From Candidatus Brocadiia bacterium (GTDB lineage Bacteria; Planctomycetota; PUPC01; DSUN01), in the NCBI GenBank assembly GCA_016782825.1, contig JADHXT010000024.1, positions 1 through 18,302 on the forward strand: a DNA stretch of 18,302 nt. The letters run 5' to 3'. A model generated the notes under the pieces. It was not told the DNA's origin and ran no database searches. It saw nothing but the letters and a program-made list of their open reading frames with translations. Shown here one piece after another: positions 14,910-18,302 of this stretch (positions are counted from its first letter, which is position 1; the number at the start of each line of letters is the position of its first letter). The position numbers and the translations under genes are program-made.

Positions 14910-16814
14910 TCACCTGAGACGGCTTGTCCCGAATCGGCTCGTGTCGGGGAGTATCGCCCAACCCCCCTTGGTGGCTATCCTGATCCCCCTATTACCAGCC
15001 CCTGTCTCGCATACTCTCCAGTTGTAGTCGTAGGCGTCCTGGGCACCGGGGAGTTCGCTCTCCAGCGCGATGACGAGCGCCAGCCGAACCCAGTGCGCGT
15101 ACATGGAATCCCCACCCTCATTGGCGGCGGCGAGTTCGGACAGAGTCTTGTAGTAGTTCCCCTTCCCCGCCGGGCCCACGTGGAGCCACAGCCTCATGGC
15201 CGCGTTCCGTGGGAAGGCGGGCTCGCCCGTGAACAGTTTGAGGACGAACCTCGATAGCCTGTCTCGCATCGCGGTTCCGCCGACGTAGCCCAGCCTGTGT
15301 GCACGGTCGATGGCCCATGCGAGTTGGCCATATCCGCCGCCATAGGAGATAGAGACGTACCGGCAATGGCTCGGGACGCCTGGCTTCTCGAACACTGTCC
15401 CAAGGGGCGACTTGTGACTCCGTGCATACTCGTCGAACCAGGCAAGGTTGTTCGCCAGCTTCTCCTCGAGGTAGGCCTTGACCGGGGCGCCGTCCGGCGC
15501 ATATGCCGCCGCGTCCGCAATGTCCCGCATGGCCCACGCCATCCCGCGCAGTTCGTTGTGATGGACCCACCCCTTGCCGCCACCGTGCTCGTAGGAGGCC
15601 GTGAGGCAGAAGTTTGCCCAGAAGACCATCTCATCCATGAAGTAGCGGTCGCCGGTGACGAGATAGGGGATGAACGCGAGAGAAGGCTGGTGGGCGATGT
15701 CCGGCACCGGCACGCCCTTCCCCCATAGGGCGTAGGCGGTGTGGACGGGTCCTGCTGGATGGTCCTTCCCGCGATTGTCGAACCAGAAGCCCGGGCGCTC
15801 ATCAATGGAGGTATACCGACCTGCCCCAACGCCGGAGTACCGTCCCCCCTCCGGCTCTCGAAGGTGCATGGGCCACGAGGCGGCTTGCTCGCCGTGTGCG
15901 AGCACGAAGGCCTTCTGTTCCGTACGTCGGTGGATCAGGTACACTGCGGCCCAGTCGGGGTAGGGCGCCATCTCGGGACGGCCGCCGCAGTCGCACATGG
16001 AGGGGCTGAGTCCCGCCAGCCCCATGGGGTCGAAGCCCTTCGCCATCGAAGGGGGCGGCCTGTCGTCGATGCCTCTCCAGTAGTTGGGCAGGGCGTGCGC
16101 CTCGATGGCCGAGGCGAAGTCGTGGGCAACGGATGCCTCCTTGAGAGTGATGCCGAAGGTCCTCCGCCACCGGGCGAGCCAGATGTGGTCTATCGGGCCA
16201 TGAGTGTAGAGCGGCTTGCCGTCGGCGACCACGCGGACGCTGTAGCGGACGGCGGACGCAGGCGGCGCATCGAGCACATTCTCCACGGTCACGTCAAGGC
16301 GAGTCTGGCCGTCGTTGTATACCCTCGTGTCGAAGATCACGCGGAGCTGCTTGTGGTGGCCTGCCCCGGCCACCGGGACCACCAGCGAACGCCATTCCCG
16401 CACGAGGGGGCCAGACAGCCAGTGGTCCGAGGTCGGCTCCCGCACGAGCGTGGCCGCATAGACCGTCCCACGCACGTCCAGCTGCACGGATATGCCCGGC
16501 ACCACCGGCGCGAACCCACCACCATCGGCCGCCGTTGCCGAGGTCACGTCGAAGGTGCCAGCCTCCGTTGCCTTGCAGGTAACGACGGCAAAGCGGATGG
16601 AGCCGTCGGGCCAGCGGTTCTTCACATCGGTCTGTGTCTTGAAGGCCCCGACCTGCACCCCGGAACTGGCCGCGCCGCGTGGCAGAGCTAGCCCAAACGT
16701 TGCCCAACCCTCCGAGAGAGCGACGCTGGAGACCTTGCCGGCGATCCCCTGGGAAGGAAGTATCCCCAGCAGGAATACCAGGATCAGCAGGCGCGTTCTC
16801 TTATTGGTAGGCAT
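14910..16814 (-). CDS. Secreted RIFT-barrel protein, exo-rhamnogalacturonan lyase-like
   Basis: This 634-residue protein begins at ATG 16814 with AGAGGGTGGG upstream and a signal peptide (RLLILVFLLGILPSQGIAG). The N-terminal ~170 residues have the pattern of PcRGLX/YetA-like RIFT-barrel domains: FGLALPRGA followed by NRWPDGSIRF (about 66-75). The middle and C-terminal part (about 290-600) is helix-rich with Trp/His/Tyr-dense segments (GWVHHNELRGMAWAMRDIA, SISYGGGYGQLAWAIDRAH), as expected for an alpha/alpha toroid. This suggests a polysaccharide lyase or hydrolase on pectin- or uronate-type glycans; assignment is by overall pattern only. The last ~30 residues after NWRV are Gly/Arg-rich and may be read-through past a lost stop. 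It lies downstream of, and may be co-transcribed with, the esterase-like gene, though repeat copy C intervenes. Confidence 0.65.
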   Translation of the reverse strand: MPTNKRTRLLILVFLLGILPSQGIAGKVSSVALSEGWATFGLALPRGAASSGVQVGAFKTQTDVKNRWPDGSIRFAVVTCKATEAGTFDVTSATAADGGGFAPVVPGISVQLDVRGTVYAATLVREPTSDHWLSGPLVREWRSLVVPVAGAGHHKQLRVIFDTRVYNDGQTRLDVTVENVLDAPPASAVRYSVRVVADGKPLYTHGPIDHIWLARWRRTFGITLKEASVAHDFASAIEAHALPNYWRGIDDRPPPSMAKGFDPMGLAGLSPSMCDCGGRPEMAPYPDWAAVYLIHRRTEQKAFVLAHGEQAASWPMHLREPEGGRYSGVGAGRYTSIDERPGFWFDNRGKDHPAGPVHTAYALWGKGVPVPDIAHQPSLAFIPYLVTGDRYFMDEMVFWANFCLTASYEHGGGKGWVHHNELRGMAWAMRDIADAAAYAPDGAPVKAYLEEKLANNLAWFDEYARSHKSPLGTVFEKPGVPSHCRYVSISYGGGYGQLAWAIDRAHRLGYVGGTAMRDRLSRFVLKLFTGEPAFPRNAAMRLWLHVGPAGKGNYYKTLSELAAANEGGDSMYAHWVRLALVIALESELPGAQDAYDYNWRVCETGAGNRGIRIATKGGWAILPDTSRFGTSRLR

Positions 16815-16922
16815 GCCCACCCTCTTGGATCGAGTTCTGCCGCTTGTCTCCTGGGCAGCCTCACTGGCTGACCCTTCCGACGTGCACTCTAGCCCCCTCA
16901 ACACCCGAATGCAAGCGAGAAG

Positions 16923-16995
16923 ACTTGTACCACGGCCCGTGCGCCAAGCGCGAACGCTTGCCCGCCACCCGCCGCGCTTTTCAAGTGACGTTCAC
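16923..16995 (+). repeat. Intergenic repeat, copy C (shorter, diverged)
   Basis: The right half (CCGCCACCCGCCGCGC, then TCAAGTGACGTTCAC) closely matches copies A and B. The left end begins with ACTTGTAC at the position of ACTTGACAC, but about 15 bp are missing between. The TTGACA box is lost. The copy lies in the 197-bp gap between the esterase-like gene (stop at 17012) and the RIFT-barrel gene (start at 16814). Confidence 0.65.
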
Positions 16996-17011
16996 ATGCT
17001 GAGGTGGGGCG

Positions 17012-18302
17012 TCACTCATAGACCTCCTTGACGACCTGCTCGATCAGCCTCAGGACCTGTGCGCTTGTCATCGGCCATTGGTCAACCGCGATGGACGTGC
17101 TCTTGCCTCTGATCTGTTTCGCAGCGGTGATCTTCGGCGCGAGCTCCTTGCTCGGAATCGTGTAGAAGAAGTGCGGATCGGGACCGCCGAATCTGGCCTT
17201 CCAGCCGTTGGCCAGGACCGATAGCTGTTCGCCGTAGTTGGCGCCCCGGTCTTCCGTGAACACCTCCGGACTGGCCAGGAAGATGAACCCCTTGACGCTG
17301 CCTGGGGTGAAGGAGTGAATCAGGACGTTGTAGGTTTGAGCGGCCTCCGTGGTCACCGAACTCGCCAGGGACGGGTAGCTTCCCCAAGCGACGCCATCGG
17401 GAACTGCCTTGGTCGCCATCATCCGCGGGATATACTCGCCCCAGTATCGCTTCCAGGCCGCGACATAGCGCCTGGCATTGGCATCATAGTACGGATTTCC
17501 CGGCAGCACGGCAGCGAGTTCCCTGCAGTCCTCCATCAGGCTGGGTGCCTGCTTGAGGTGATCGGCGGCGATCCAGCTTTTCAATTCCGGATTCGTGCCA
17601 CCTTTCGGGACCGTATTCTGCATGAAGATGACGCCCACCGGGTTTCCTGTCTTGGCATGGATGCGCTGACCGAGGATTCCAGCGAGGCCATCCGCGGCGT
17701 TCCTCCATTCCGAGGCAAACCGGTTCTTGGGGGTTCTGGATACCGCAACGCTGTAGCGGGAAGGCTTGGGACTGGCGGAGCGTTTGGCCTTGCGCGTCAT
17801 CACCCGCACCATGCCGCCGGAGGGCTTCACCGCGGGAAGCTTCAGCTTCATCTGCGGAGCCGCCACGTACCAGACATCTCCGACGACGATGTTCGTGCAG
17901 ACCCGTTCATGGGCCACTTCGCCATCGATCGTGAACGTCACCTTCAGGGTCTTGGGCTCAGCGCTCGCCTCCATGGGAGGCAGCGTGACCCGCCACTCTT
18001 TGCCCGTTGGGAACCGTGTCTGGCCCGGGCCCAGTGAGACAATGGACGGCCCGGCAGCGACAGGGATCGTCTTCTCGATGCCGGCGAAGCGGAACTTGAT
18101 GACCGCCTCGCCCTCTGCCTCATGCCCGAAGTCGTGCACCGCTGAACCCCAAATGGTAATCGGGACTCCGGCCTGGAGGACCGCATTGTCGCGGAACTGC
18201 GTGCCGAGAAGCGGCATCTTGCGCCACTCATACTTCTTGCCCACGGTATCGGGATCCGGCACCACACCATCGATCTTCAGTCTTTCATGCGGCCAGGTCC
18301 CG
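17012..18302 (-). CDS. Sialate O-acetylesterase-like protein lacking catalytic serine (partial, 5' end off window)
   Basis: At least 430 residues are visible; the frame is open to the window edge with protein-like sequence (GTWPHERLKIDG), so the start lies outside. The fold markers of the sialate O-acetylesterase family are present: FRDNAVLQAGVPITIWGSA, a beta domain ending in WRVTLPPMEAS, then NIVVGDVWYV. Family members continue from GDVW with GQSNM, whose Ser is the nucleophile; here the segment reads AAPQM (17849-17863), so the serine is gone. The later WYQGE-type block also appears replaced (GFIFLASPE). It is therefore probably a non-catalytic relative or an enzyme with a changed mechanism, perhaps a glycan-binding protein. 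A domain N-terminal to the visible part is possible. TGA is not used; the stop lies within 17012-17014. Confidence 0.65.
   Translation of the reverse strand, partial: GTWPHERLKIDGVVPDPDTVGKKYEWRKMPLLGTQFRDNAVLQAGVPITIWGSAVHDFGHEAEGEAVIKFRFAGIEKTIPVAAGPSIVSLGPGQTRFPTGKEWRVTLPPMEASAEPKTLKVTFTIDGEVAHERVCTNIVVGDVWYVAAPQMKLKLPAVKPSGGMVRVMTRKAKRSASPKPSRYSVAVSRTPKNRFASEWRNAADGLAGILGQRIHAKTGNPVGVIFMQNTVPKGGTNPELKSWIAADHLKQAPSLMEDCRELAAVLPGNPYYDANARRYVAAWKRYWGEYIPRMMATKAVPDGVAWGSYPSLASSVTTEAAQTYNVLIHSFTPGSVKGFIFLASPEVFTEDRGANYGEQLSVLANGWKARFGGPDPHFFYTIPSKELAPKITAAKQIRGKSTSIAVDQWPMTSAQVLRLIEQVVKEVYE

Noticed and set aside
1..18302. CRISPR array, insertion sequence, rRNA
   Set aside because: No regularly spaced repeats, no transposase or integrase motifs and no rRNA sequence were seen in the window.

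Overview
The window looks like a chromosomal stretch from a high-GC, non-model bacterium. Most genes carry Sec signal peptides and encode large secreted or periplasmic carbohydrate-active or hydrolytic proteins: a GH51-like glycosidase, a DUF4091/GH123-like protein, a DUF4832 protein, a RIFT-barrel lyase-like protein and a sialate O-acetylesterase-like protein. That repertoire is typical of Planctomycetota and related PVC or sister lineages. The assignment is inference from gene content, because the window has no rRNA or other marker gene.

Layout. (1) 245-4605, plus strand: a secreted 5'-nucleotidase-type metallophosphatase, a GH51-like glycoside hydrolase, and the first ~40 codons of a sugar-phosphate isomerase/epimerase-like TIM-barrel gene that breaks off. 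(2) 4817-6400: a secreted S8 subtilase, still in frame with the broken TIM-barrel start through a stretch holding an eight-G run. (3) 6838-8675, minus strand: a compact run of four overlapping small genes (zinc ribbon; double zinc ribbon plus coiled coil; unknown; winged-helix-like). It has no recognisable function and differs in style from everything around it. A tRNA 3' end (T-arm, acceptor strand, CCA) without a matching 5' half lies about 210 bp beyond its promoter side. (4) 9619-12500, plus: a DUF4091/GH123-like protein translationally coupled to a free-standing copy of its own N-terminal binding module. (5) 12814-18302, minus: a DUF4832 protein, a RIFT-barrel/alpha-toroid protein and a sialate O-acetylesterase-like protein that has lost the family's catalytic serine motif and runs off the window edge.

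Between the genes are repeats and debris. An ~75-90 bp intergenic repeat occurs three times (136-223, 12642-12730, 16923-16995). In two copies it carries a consensus TTGACA box, and one copy sits where the promoter of the first gene should be. A GC-rich palindromic repeat occurs twice (9369, 12578). A C-terminal fragment of a carbohydrate-related protein lies at 12481-12576. A 640-bp gap (14272-14909) holds a 14-bp-stem hairpin, a second hairpin and a 40-codon Arg-rich ORF with a good ribosome-binding site.

The glycosidase-type genes plausibly work together on complex external polysaccharides, with the phosphatase and protease adding scavenging functions. The window shows no SusC/D, transporter or sensor gene that would prove a regulated utilisation locus. 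The most promising candidates for something undescribed are the four-gene zinc-ribbon cluster, the promoter-bearing repeat family, and the structured region at 14671-14887.
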